Below, in pieces: positions 8,102 to 15,986 of a stretch of 35,852 nt of DNA (position 1 is its first letter; every line of letters begins with the position of its first letter). A program made the translations under genes and the position numbers. Under the pieces are notes generated by a model. That model was given only the letters and a program-made list of their open reading frames with translations, did no database searches and was not told where the DNA came from. This stretch comes from Bacillota bacterium (GTDB lineage: Bacteria > Bacillota > DTU025). The stretch is from assembly GCA_019136685.1 (NCBI GenBank), contig JAGVTS010000131.1, positions 1-35,852 on the forward strand, in the 5' to 3' direction.

Positions 8102-9186
8102 ATGAACAGATTCAAACAACTGTGGAATTACGGGGTCAAGGTGTTTGGCTTGTATGAGTTCCTCAAGGGGTACCAGGACTCAAGAGTGAACCCTAAGCAC
8201 CGCCCTGCAGCCATTATATCACTGTTCATGGGCTCTATAGCAGGTAGAGTGGGCAGCCTGTTTCAGATTGAGCGTATGGGAAAGAGCGGGGAACTGACAA
8301 ATCTCCGTGCGCCAAAGTGTTCGCGTGGCTAAAGAGGCGGCTGTCGAGTAGCGGTGAAGAGAAGTTTTATGAAAGGGCGCTGGCGGTATCCTACGTCGGA
8401 GCTCAACCCCGATTGCTGCTGGCGATGGAGCGGATCTTTCCAGGGGAAGGCGAGCTCTCTGCGGCCATACGGGTTTTGGAGGACTTGCGACTGCGGAGCC
8501 ACAAATACTGCGACATCTTCTGCGCCGACGCCCTGTATGCCCAGGCTCCCTTCATCAACGCAGTGGTTAGTCAGGGCATGGATGTCTTGGTCAAAGTGAA
8601 GCAGGACAACTACCATCTGGTTCGCGATATGGATGAACTCATGGCCAGGGAGCCGCCGTATGTGTTCCGCGGGGTAACGCCAAGAGACGAACCTATCGAA
8701 AACAACCAGGGGGTTACTTACGATATCGAGCTATGGGGCGCAGAGGGGTTCACCAGCTGGGAGCAGGTGGACTGCCCGCTAAGGTGCGTCAAGGTACGAG
8801 AGACCAAGAAGGTAACCTGTAACGGCGAGCTCGTGAGCGAGACTGTGTCGGAGTACCATATCGCGACGACGGTGCTCGCTGCGCTCATGAAACCTCTACG
8901 GGTATGGGAGATAGCCCACCGGCGTTGGGACATAGAGAACACCGTGTTCAATGACCTTAAGCAGAACGGGGGCTTCAGGCACTGCTACACGCACGATCCG
9001 AACGGCATACGCGCGGTGTATGCTTTGTACTGCATAGTGTCCAACCTGATGCTGCTGTTTGCGCACAAGAACCTGAAAGATGCGCCCGGCAGAGGGGTCA
9101 CGTTGAAGGAGCTGGCCCGCCAGATCCTAGTTGGCATCGAAACGCTCGCGCAACCGCTGCCGTTGCCATCACACGGGCCGAGCTAA
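8102..9186 (+). pseudogene. Internally deleted IS4-like DDE transposase
   Basis: Two frames together make one broken transposase. The first (ATG at 8102 to about 8290) gives the N-terminus MNRFKQLWNYGVKVFGLYEF, ending around FQIERMGKSGEL. The second (in frame to 9186) begins near 8293 and carries the later catalytic region: YERALAVSYVG, PGEGEL, the FCADALYAQAPF segment with the second Asp, and RRWDIENTVFNDLKQNGGFRH with the catalytic Glu. In intact relatives about 100 or more residues with the first catalytic Asp lie between these parts; here they are missing and the frame changes at the join. The C-terminus (ILVGIETLAQPLPLP) looks natural. No terminal inverted repeats were found, so the element ends are undefined. 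It should be non-functional. Confidence 0.75.
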
Positions 9187-9403
9187 CGCCCCACCTGTTG
9201 GCATGGTACATCGGCAACAGAATGAAGAGGCATGCATCCCCGAAGCCTCAAGCTTGGGGGCAGAGGCCTCGCCAGCGAAACCTAGTATGGTAGTAGATGC
9301 CATACATCCTTGGATTCCGGTCGGCTCACAGGCCGCTGCCTCTCAACGCATTTGCGGGACTGCTGTAGCGGGGATGGCATCCGTATATGCCTTATCGGAT
9401 TTC

Positions 9404-9420
9404 TGATATAATATGTACAT
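9404..9420 (+). promoter_or_regulatory. Extended -10 promoter and TGTACA operator core of the toxin-antitoxin pair
   Basis: TGATATAAT (9404-9412) is an extended -10 element; no good -35 is seen. It abuts the palindrome ATGTACAT (9413-9420). TGTACA is the core bound by YefM-family antitoxins, so the site probably allows autorepression. Confidence 0.6.
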
Positions 9421-9442
9421 CCGAAACGCGGAGGTGTAGAGC

Positions 9443-9703
9443 ATGCCGATGATTATACCCAGCTCAGACCTTAGGAACCGGTACAGCGAGATTTCCGAGT
9501 TCTGCCGTGAGCATGCCGAGCCGGTGTATCTCACAAAGAACGGCAGGGGCGATCTAGTTGTGATGAGCATGGAGGTCTATGAGCGACTTGCTGGAAGGTC
9601 AGAGCTCTATAGGTTGCTGGATGATGGATTTGAGGACATGAGAAGCGGTAGAACCAAGCCGTTTTCAGAGGTGTTTAGCGACGTGCGGAAGACTCTGCCA
9701 TGA
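9443..9703 (+). CDS. Phd/YefM-family antitoxin
   Basis: An 86-residue antitoxin. The N-terminal part (IIPSSDLRNRYSEISEFCREHAEPVYLTKNGRGDLVVMSMEVYERL, residues 4-49) is the classic Phd/YefM DNA-binding and dimer fold, and the tail (about 55-86) should bind the toxin. A GGAGG site precedes the ATG by about 9 nt. The stop overlaps the toxin start in ATGA. It should repress its own promoter together with the toxin. Confidence 0.88.
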   Translation: MPMIIPSSDLRNRYSEISEFCREHAEPVYLTKNGRGDLVVMSMEVYERLAGRSELYRLLDDGFEDMRSGRTKPFSEVFSDVRKTLP

Positions 9704-10017
9704 TGGGCAAGTACCCCGTCTGCATGACCAGTGCGGCTCGTCGCGACCTTGCCGAAATCGTGCAGTATATCGCGGAGGAACTAGCAGAGCCGATCACGGC
9801 TACAAAGCAGGTTGACAGACTGGAGAACGCTATAGCCAGCTTGGCCGTGATGCCGTCGAGGGTTTCGCCAGTTGCCGATGAGCGTCTTGCGGCGATGGGA
9901 GTGCGAAAGCTGCTCGTAGACAACTACCTGGTCTTCTACGTTGTGTCCGAATGCGCAGCAGTAGTCACTGTTCTCAGAATCCTGCACGCCAGAAGGAATT
10001 GGACAGACTTGTTATAG
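9700..10017 (+). CDS. RelE/ParE-family toxin
   Basis: A 105-residue small toxin of the RelE/ParE fold: an N-terminal helical hairpin (SAARRDLAEIVQYIAEEL, residues 11-28), the strand region GVRKLLVDNYLVFYVV (about 70-85) and the C-terminal VTVLRILHARRNW, which is typical of the family. Members either cut mRNA on the ribosome (RelE) or poison gyrase (ParE); sequence alone does not decide. Translation is coupled to the antitoxin by ATGA overlap, and a second ATG follows at once. The pair sits in accessory DNA beside a dead transposase. Confidence 0.85.
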   Translation: MMGKYPVCMTSAARRDLAEIVQYIAEELAEPITATKQVDRLENAIASLAVMPSRVSPVADERLAAMGVRKLLVDNYLVFYVVSECAAVVTVLRILHARRNWTDLL

Positions 10018-10099
10018 CTGAAAACTCTAGTCAGTGTCACCGGCATTCGCGTCCAAGTGCAGAGCGGATCTTCCGTATGCGCAAGACGCGGATCCTTTC

Positions 10100-10124
10100 C
10101 GGCTATGCAGGCACCGCATAGCCG
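10100..10124 (+). terminator. Hairpin after the toxin-antitoxin operon
   Basis: CGGCTATGC (10100-10108) and GCATAGCCG (10116-10124) form a perfect 9-bp stem with a 7-nt loop about 80 bp after the toxin stop. No T-tract follows, so termination strength is uncertain. Confidence 0.45.
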
Positions 10125-10261
10125 CTACACGACGAGCTGCAACTCGGAATCTAGAAACCCGATGATTCCGGGCAGGCAATAGGCCCGCTATCGTTACCTT
10201 CAAGCACTACATAGGTCCCCTGGAACCCAACGGTTGATTGAATCGCCGCGATCCACGTCAC

Positions 10262-10321
10262 AGTCTACTCGTAAGTAGTCTACTCGTAAGTAGCCTACTC
10301 ATAGGTAGACTACTTATGATC
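10262..10321 (+). repeat. 15-bp tandem dyads upstream of the nucleoside importer
   Basis: Two identical 15-mers AGTCTACTCGTAAGT (10262-10276, 10277-10291), a variant (10292-10306) and a decayed fourth copy (to 10321). Each contains an internal dyad of the type CTACTnnnnAGTAG, so the array holds about three closely spaced palindromes with 15-bp period. This could be an operator array or simple slippage repeats. Confidence 0.7.
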
Positions 10322-10353
10322 AGTTTTCCGACGTGTGAGTGGGCCAAGGCAGA

Positions 10354-10444
10354 CTGTGTTCATCGCTTCGTAGAATACAGGATTAATGGCGCTAGCGACG
10401 AAGTAAACACAGCGAACTGCGGCGCACGGCGGAGGCGGTGCGCC
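10354..10444 (+). other. Two strong inverted repeats in the leader of the binding-protein gene
   Basis: CTGTGTT (10354-10360) pairs with AACACAG (10406-10412), enclosing CTTCGT (10366-10371) and ACGAAG (10398-10403). Immediately after comes GGCGCAC (10421-10427) with GTGCGCC (10438-10444), loop 10 nt. The structures end about 37 nt before the ribosome site at 10481. Class of known riboswitch not recognised. Confidence 0.5.
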
Positions 10445-10492
10445 GAAAACTACAAACCCGCGCTGTACGGCGCGGTTATCGGAGGGTTAGTG

Positions 10493-11503
10493 ATGAAGAA
10501 CCGGCTGGCAGTTGTGTTCGTGGCGCTCGCGATCGTCGCGGCGCTGGCGGTGGGCGCATCGTCAGCGGCGCCCAAGAAGGTCGCGTATATCATCAACGGC
10601 GCCTTGGGCGATCTGTCTTTCTACGATTCCGGGCAGGCGGGCATCGACAAGATAGCGAAGGACTTCAAGGTCCAGACCCGCACGATCGAGTGCAACTTCG
10701 ACCCCGCCAAGTATCCGCAGGCACTTCAGGCTGCGATACAGTGGAACGCGGATGCCATTTTCGTGATTTCCTACGGCTATGAGGATCTCCTCATGCAATA
10801 TGCCGACCAGTACCCCTCCAAGTACTGGGTGAACGTCGACACCGTGGTCGAGAACAAGAAGAAGACTATCACCAGCGTGGACTTTGTCGAAGAGGAAGGG
10901 GCTTTCATGGCCGGCGTCGTTGCAGGCCTGGTGACCACGGATACTTCGATTCGCGGCGTCAACCCCGACAAGATAATAGGCGCGGTGGGCGGCGAGGACG
11001 ACCCTGTGATACGCTCGTTCATCTACGGCTATGAGCAGGGCGCGAAATACATCGACAAGGATATCGAGGTCAAAACGGTGTTTGCCGGAACGTGGGACGA
11101 CCCGGTCCGCGGCAAGCAGGCTGCCAAGCAACTCTACTCGCAGAAGGCCGACATCGTCTTCCAGATAGCTGCGCTCACCGGTTCAGGCGTGCTCGAGGCG
11201 GCCCGGGAGGAAGGCAAGTACGCCATCGGCGTCGACTCCAACCAGAACCCGCTGCAACCTGGGCATGTGGTCACCTCTGACCTGAAGAATGTGGGAGACG
11301 CTATCTACGGCGTGTTCAAGACCATCATCGACGGCACGTACAAGCCGGGTGTGGTGCTGGAATACGGCCTCAAGGAGGGCGGGGTGGGGCTCGCCATCGA
11401 CGAGCATACCGAGAATATCCTGCCCGCCAAGTCACTCCAGCGCGTCCTTGAGATTCAGGAGAAGGTTAAGTCGGGGCAGATCAAGGTGAAGAGGTATCAA
11501 TAG
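10493..11503 (+). CDS. BMP-family ABC importer substrate-binding protein (probable nucleoside)
   Basis: A 336-residue periplasmic-type binding protein of the BMP (basic membrane protein, PnrA-like) family. A GGAGGG site lies 6 nt before the ATG at 10493; an open frame further upstream has no ribosome site. Residues 1-25 form a signal peptide with a long hydrophobic core ending ASSA-A; there is no lipobox Cys, unusual for an organism whose binding proteins are often lipoproteins. The mature part shows VAYIINGALGDLSFYDSG, the family start, followed by FVISYGYED and TVFAGTWDDP. PnrA/BmpA relatives bind purine nucleosides. It is the first gene of an importer with one ATPase and two permeases. Two hairpins after its stop may raise its amount relative to the other subunits. 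Confidence 0.9.
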   Translation: MKNRLAVVFVALAIVAALAVGASSAAPKKVAYIINGALGDLSFYDSGQAGIDKIAKDFKVQTRTIECNFDPAKYPQALQAAIQWNADAIFVISYGYEDLLMQYADQYPSKYWVNVDTVVENKKKTITSVDFVEEEGAFMAGVVAGLVTTDTSIRGVNPDKIIGAVGGEDDPVIRSFIYGYEQGAKYIDKDIEVKTVFAGTWDDPVRGKQAAKQLYSQKADIVFQIAALTGSGVLEAAREEGKYAIGVDSNQNPLQPGHVVTSDLKNVGDAIYGVFKTIIDGTYKPGVVLEYGLKEGGVGLAIDEHTENILPAKSLQRVLEIQEKVKSGQIKVKRYQ

Positions 11504-11514
11504 CAGCCAATAAC

Positions 11515-11575
11515 CCGGGGCGCGCTCGAGCCCCGGCAGCGCGTATTCGGCGCGGGGCAGGGCCGAAGGCCCTGC
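11515..11575 (+). terminator. Two GC-rich hairpins between binding protein and ATPase genes
   Basis: CCGGGGC (11515-11521) pairs with GCCCCGG (11530-11536), and GCAGGGCC (11557-11564) with GGCCCTGC (11568-11575) around a GAA loop. No long T-run follows, so they probably act as a partial terminator or mRNA stabiliser rather than a full stop. Confidence 0.5.
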
Positions 11576-11613
11576 TCTGCGTCTTGTCTGATATCCTGGA
11601 GGTGCCAAGTCAC

Positions 11614-13269
11614 TTGGACGATCACTTCATCGAGATGCGTTCTCTTATCAAGGTGTATCCCCCCGATACCCTCGCTCTGGACCAGGTCGACCTGACAATC
11701 AAGGAAGGCGAGATCCACTCGCTTATCGGCGAGAACGGGGCGGGCAAGTCAACCTTGATGAAAGTCTTGTATGGCATGATCTCTGCGAGCAGCGGCGAAA
11801 TCAGCTTTCGCGGCCGCCGTGTGCGGTACGCCAGCCCACGCGAGGCGGTGGCGGCCGGGATCGGAATGGTCCATCAGGAGTTCATGCTAGTGCCTTCCTA
11901 CACTATCTACGAAAACGTGATACTGGGGGCCGAGCCCGTGGGGCGTCTGGGCGCGTTGCGCAATGCCGATGCGCGCCGGCGCGTGCAGTCGCTTGTCGAC
12001 CGCTACGGCCTAAGTCTCAACATTGATGACAGAGTGTGTGATACGTCCGTAGGCGCACAGCAGAAGGTGGAGATTCTCAAGCTGCTATACCGCGATGTCG
12101 ATGTGCTGATCATGGACGAACCTACCGCTGTGCTCACTCCTCAGGAGACGGGCGAACTCTTCAGGCGTCTGCGTGACCTAAACGCCGCCGGCAAGACGAT
12201 CATCTTCATCAGCCACAAGCTTGACGAGGTGCTCGAATTGTCGGACACCATCACTGTGATGCGCCGAGGACGTCGCGTTGCTACTTGGGAGAACCGTGGC
12301 CTCGGCAAGGCGGATCTTGCCCGGGCCATGGTAGGCAGGGACGTAGTCTTCTCAGTAGACAAACCTCCTGCGTACTGCGGCGATGTGGTGTTCGAGGCCC
12401 GCGATTTGAGCTACGTGGACGCAGGCGGTAGGCGCAGGCTGGACGGGGTATCCTTCGAGGTGAGGCGAGGCGAGATTGTGGGGATTGCCGGAGTCGAAGG
12501 CAACGGCCAGCTCGAGCTGGTGCAGTTGATCACAGGGCTCGGACCGATCCAGTCGGGGCAGGTCAAGATCTGTGGGCGGGATGTCACTCGCGTGCCGGTC
12601 ATCGAGCGACGCAAGCTCATGTGCTACGTGCCGCAGGACCGGAAGGCGTCGGGCAGCGCGCAGAATATGAGTTTGGCAGATAACGCCGTGATGACCCACC
12701 ATCGACTCAATCCGCGGCTCGAGTCGAGGTGGAAGGCGCTTCTGAGCCCCGCTAGGTGTCGGCGTTTTGCGCAGAACCTGGTGGAGACCTTCGGTGTTCT
12801 GACTCCAAACGTCGATACCCCCATATCATCTCTTTCCGGAGGAAACCAACAGAAAGTCGTGGTCGGTCGCGAGTTTCTTTTCAGCGCCGACTTTGTCCTG
12901 CTCGATCAGCCTACCAGAGGTGTGGACGTGGGCTCGGTGGAGTTCATCCAGCGGGAGATCATCCGCAAGAGGGATTCGGCTGGAGACGTGACCGCAGACG
13001 TGGGTGCAGGTGAAGGCGCAGTTGCCGCCGGCGCGGGCTGCCTGCTGATATCTGCCGACCTCGACGAGCTGTTCAGCCTGGCCGACCGGATTTTGGTGAT
13101 GCACCGGGGCCAAGTAGTGGCAGACCTTGTGCCGCGTGACACTACCCGTGAGGAAGTGGGCGAGTACATGTTGGGGGTTCGCGAGTCGCAATCCGAGCGC
13201 CGGCCCCGGGCCCAGGCCGCGTCAGCCTCAGCCTTAGGCCCGGCGGGAGAGGGGGCGTGTGTGAAGTGA
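11614..13269 (+). CDS. Double-domain ABC importer ATPase, nucleoside/sugar type
   Basis: About 551 residues with two nucleotide-binding domains that energise the adjacent permeases. Domain 1 has GENGAGKST, the signature-region variant SVGAQQKVEIL and LIMDEPTAVLTP. Domain 2 has the family-typical weak Walker A GVEGNGQLEL, SLSGGNQQKV and LLDQPTRGVDVG. The TTG at 11614 is chosen because GGAGGTG lies 9-11 nt before it; an upstream TTG at 11584 is also in frame. Between QREIIRKRD and LLISADLDEL there is a roughly 20-residue Ala/Gly/Val-rich insertion (residues about 453-475) where relatives have only a few residues. The stop overlaps the permease start. Close relatives are NupO/RnsB-type purine nucleoside importers. 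Confidence 0.92.
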   Translation: MDDHFIEMRSLIKVYPPDTLALDQVDLTIKEGEIHSLIGENGAGKSTLMKVLYGMISASSGEISFRGRRVRYASPREAVAAGIGMVHQEFMLVPSYTIYENVILGAEPVGRLGALRNADARRRVQSLVDRYGLSLNIDDRVCDTSVGAQQKVEILKLLYRDVDVLIMDEPTAVLTPQETGELFRRLRDLNAAGKTIIFISHKLDEVLELSDTITVMRRGRRVATWENRGLGKADLARAMVGRDVVFSVDKPPAYCGDVVFEARDLSYVDAGGRRRLDGVSFEVRRGEIVGIAGVEGNGQLELVQLITGLGPIQSGQVKICGRDVTRVPVIERRKLMCYVPQDRKASGSAQNMSLADNAVMTHHRLNPRLESRWKALLSPARCRRFAQNLVETFGVLTPNVDTPISSLSGGNQQKVVVGREFLFSADFVLLDQPTRGVDVGSVEFIQREIIRKRDSAGDVTADVGAGEGAVAAGAGCLLISADLDELFSLADRILVMHRGQVVADLVPRDTTREEVGEYMLGVRESQSERRPRAQAASASALGPAGEGACVK

Positions 13270-14354
13270 GCAAGAATGCACTTACAGCCCTGGCCGGGAT
13301 AGGTGTGGCTCTCCTGGCCGGCCTCGTGATCCTCTGGGCGCAGGGGTACCCGGCCGTGCCGAGCTACGCGGCGCTCTTCTCCTACAGCCTCTTCTCCAAG
13401 TTTGCGATCGTGTCCACGCTGAACAAGGCTACGCCGCTCATCCTGACCGGCCTTTCGGCTGCGGTTGGATTCGGCAGCAACTGCGTGAACCTGGGCCAGC
13501 CGGGCCAGTTCCTGATCGGCGCCATGGCGGTTGCGGCATTCGGCATCGTTTGCGATCTGCCGGCGCCTGTTATGATCCCTCTCGCGATTATGGTAGCTCT
13601 GGCCGCCGGGGCGCTCTGGGCGGGAATCGCGGCGGGGCTTCGTCGGCGGTTCAATATGGATGAGTTTATCACAACCCTGATGCTCAACTTCATCGCCGAC
13701 TACTTCACTCTCTACCTGATATCCGGCCCTATGTGGGACCGCGCCACCTACTCGCCCATGACTAAGGCGACCAACCCAGGCAGCTGGCTGCCGATGTGGG
13801 ACGGGCTGAGCGCGGCGTTTGTCGTATCCTGCGTCGCGTTTGTCGTCACGTGGGTGATATGGGACAGGTCCAAGCTGGGCTATGAATGGAGAGTGATGGG
13901 CCAGAACTCCGTATTCTCCAGAGTAGGAGGGTGCAACAACGAGGCCAACTTCACCCGCGCGATGCTTCTGAGCGGGGCCCTGGCGGGCCTTGCGGGCGGG
14001 ATGATGGTAATGGGAGGCATGCAGCACCGGTTCGTGAAGGGGATGGGCGCCAACTACGCCTGGGACGGCGTGATGATCGCTATCGTGGCGGCCAATGGCA
14101 TGGTGCCCACGGGGCTCTACGCCTTGTTCTTTGCCGCGATACAGACCGGCGCCATGGGCATGGAGCTGGAGACGGCGGTTCCCAGCGAGTTCGCGCTGGT
14201 TCTGCAGGCCATCATAGTGCTCTTCGTGGTTGCCAGCAGAGAATCGACTCGACTTCTCATCAACAGGTTGGCTGCGAACCTCAGGGCGCGGGCCGCGGCC
14301 GGCGCAGAGCAGGACATCAGCAAGGGGGGTGGGCGCGATGCATCTGGTCGTTGA
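13257..14354 (+). CDS. ABC importer permease 1 (BPD_transp_2 family)
   Basis: A 365-residue inner membrane subunit with about nine hydrophobic segments. The family motif region is GFGSNCVNLGQPGQFLIGA (residues 72-90), followed by FNMDEFITTLMLNFIADYF, both characteristic of the larger nucleoside/sugar permease. The GTG at 13257 overlaps the ATPase gene by 13 bp; another in-frame GTG at 13266 would give the common GTGA overlap and is nearly as likely. The gene overlaps the next permease by 17 bp, so the operon is tightly coupled. The hydrophilic C-terminal tail is Ala/Gly-rich. Confidence 0.92.
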   Translation: MCEVSKNALTALAGIGVALLAGLVILWAQGYPAVPSYAALFSYSLFSKFAIVSTLNKATPLILTGLSAAVGFGSNCVNLGQPGQFLIGAMAVAAFGIVCDLPAPVMIPLAIMVALAAGALWAGIAAGLRRRFNMDEFITTLMLNFIADYFTLYLISGPMWDRATYSPMTKATNPGSWLPMWDGLSAAFVVSCVAFVVTWVIWDRSKLGYEWRVMGQNSVFSRVGGCNNEANFTRAMLLSGALAGLAGGMMVMGGMQHRFVKGMGANYAWDGVMIAIVAANGMVPTGLYALFFAAIQTGAMGMELETAVPSEFALVLQAIIVLFVVASRESTRLLINRLAANLRARAAAGAEQDISKGGGRDASGR

Positions 14355-15273
14355 GATGCTGAGATCGAGTGTGCTCGCCGCCACGCCGGTGCTTCTTGCG
14401 GGCCTTGGGGGCACGTACACGTATTACGCCAATGTGTTCAACATAGCCATGGAAGGGATGATGCTGATCGGCGCGTTCACCGCGGTGGCCGGCAGCTATC
14501 TTGCGGGTTCGTGGGTCGTCGGCATGTTGGCCGGGATGGCGGGCGGACTAGTGGCTGCGCTGGTGTTCGCGGTATTTGCCGTGTACCTCAAAACTGACGA
14601 GTTCGTGACGGGCACAGCCATCAATATGTTGGGCCTAGGCGGCACCACCTACGCTCTGAGGCAGATGTTCCGCGTGAAGGGCGCGTTCATGTCGCCCCGG
14701 ATCCAGGCCATACCGCGCATCCGCATTCCGCTCATCGGCACGCTGCCCGGTATCGGGCCGGTGCTTAGCGGGCACCCATTTCTTGTGTACGTAACGCTGG
14801 CCCTGGCGATCCTGATCGAGTGGCACATATTCCGCACACGCTACGGCCTGCGCCTTCGGGCCTCAGGCGAGGATCCGAGGGCAGTGGACTCGGTGGGCGT
14901 CAGTTCCGACCGCATACGGGCCCAAGCGATACTGATCTCGGGCGCGCTATGCGGGCTGGCCGGCGTCTATCTGTCGCTGGGGTATGTGACGCTGTTTGCG
15001 GAGAACATGTCGAACGGTCGCGGTTGGATCGCGCTGGCGGTGATCATACTCACCCGCGGTCGTCCCTTAGGACTACTCACCATGTCGCTGGTGTTCGGAT
15101 TCTTCGACGGCCTGGGCCTCAGCCTGCAGAGCACGAAAATACCGCCGCAGTTCACTCAGATGGTGCCGTACATCGCAACTATAGCCGCTCTTTACCTGTA
15201 TTCCAGGGAGAAGAGACAGGCGCCGTCTGCGCCGACCGGGCCCACAGGATCGTCCGAGCAGGCCGGGCAATAG
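14338..15273 (+). CDS. ABC importer permease 2 (BPD_transp_2 family)
   Basis: A 311-residue polytopic membrane protein that pairs with permease 1. The characteristic start is LLAGLGGTYTYYANVFNIAMEG (residues 20-41), followed by TDEFVTGTAINMLGLGGT. The ATG at 14338 follows a G-rich ribosome site and lies within the end of permease 1; an open frame from 14230 lacks such a site. It is the last gene of the importer; about 127 bp of non-coding sequence follows. A weak TTGACG (15303-15308) in that gap may belong to a promoter for lemA. Confidence 0.92.
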   Translation: MHLVVEMLRSSVLAATPVLLAGLGGTYTYYANVFNIAMEGMMLIGAFTAVAGSYLAGSWVVGMLAGMAGGLVAALVFAVFAVYLKTDEFVTGTAINMLGLGGTTYALRQMFRVKGAFMSPRIQAIPRIRIPLIGTLPGIGPVLSGHPFLVYVTLALAILIEWHIFRTRYGLRLRASGEDPRAVDSVGVSSDRIRAQAILISGALCGLAGVYLSLGYVTLFAENMSNGRGWIALAVIILTRGRPLGLLTMSLVFGFFDGLGLSLQSTKIPPQFTQMVPYIATIAALYLYSREKRQAPSAPTGPTGSSEQAGQ

Positions 15274-15400
15274 GCCGGCCTGACCGGGTAAGGCCGGAAC
15301 GATTGACGGTCGGTTGTCGTTAGAGGTTATACGTGTTAATCTATACGCGTCCGACGGGCAGTCTGAGACTATCCGAAGGGAATGAGAGGGGGCGCATGTC

Positions 15401-15967
15401 ATGAAGAAGACTGGGCTTGTGGTGCTCATCGTACTGCTGGCTGTGGTTGTCCTGTTCGCGTCCGGCTTTGTGAGGATATCGAACTCCATAGTCCGGGCAG
15501 AGGAAGATGTCAACGTCCAGTGGTCTGAAGTCCAGAATCAGCTACAACGGCGTTATGACTTGATTCCGAATCTTGTGGAAACGGTGAAGGGTTACGCTGC
15601 CCATGAGGAAGAGGTTTTCACTGCGATAGCCGAGGCCCGGGCGAAGCTCGGTGGGGCGAGAACGGTTGACGAAACGGCCCAGGCTGTAAATCAGCTGGAA
15701 GGCGCCCTGTCGCGCTTGCTGGTGGTAATTGAGAACTACCCTGAACTCAAGGCAGATGCGCATTTCTCGGAGCTCATGTATGAACTCGCGGGTACCGAGA
15801 ACCGGATAGCTGTCGCGAGAATGCGGTACAATGAGTCCGTTCAGTCGTACAACGTGTATATCAGGGTCTTCCCGAACTCGATAATAGCAGGCATGAAGGG
15901 TGTTTCGCCCAAGCAGATGTTCGAGGCAGCCGAAGGCGCGGAAAAAGCGCCCGAAGTGAAGTTCTAG
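15401..15967 (+). CDS. lemA: LemA-family membrane-anchored protein
   Basis: A 188-residue LemA protein. A single N-terminal membrane segment (residues 4-24) is followed by the helical LemA domain: NSIVRAEEDVNVQWSEVQNQ, RRYDLIPNLVETVKGYA and YNVYIRVFPNSIIAGM are all diagnostic. The function of the family is poorly known; members often sit beside TPM-domain or M48 protease genes. A GAGGGGG site precedes the ATG. The TPM-domain gene starts 19 nt after the stop, so the two are almost certainly co-transcribed. Confidence 0.93.
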   Translation: MKKTGLVVLIVLLAVVVLFASGFVRISNSIVRAEEDVNVQWSEVQNQLQRRYDLIPNLVETVKGYAAHEEEVFTAIAEARAKLGGARTVDETAQAVNQLEGALSRLLVVIENYPELKADAHFSELMYELAGTENRIAVARMRYNESVQSYNVYIRVFPNSIIAGMKGVSPKQMFEAAEGAEKAPEVKF

Positions 15968-15986
15968 TAAAGCGGAGGGCACACAC

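Noticed and set aside
10262..10321. 15-bp repeats considered as CRISPR or plasmid iterons
   Set aside because: No spacers, no replication gene nearby, only three to four units.
10238..10492. N-terminal extension of the BMP binding protein
   Set aside because: The frame is open, but a GGAGGG site and a signal peptide start fix the ATG at 10493.
12906..14420. Minus-strand open frame of 504 codons opposite the importer ATPase and permeases
   Set aside because: Rich in Arg, Pro, His and Gly as expected for the shadow of GC-rich coding DNA; the plus-strand genes have clear family motifs.
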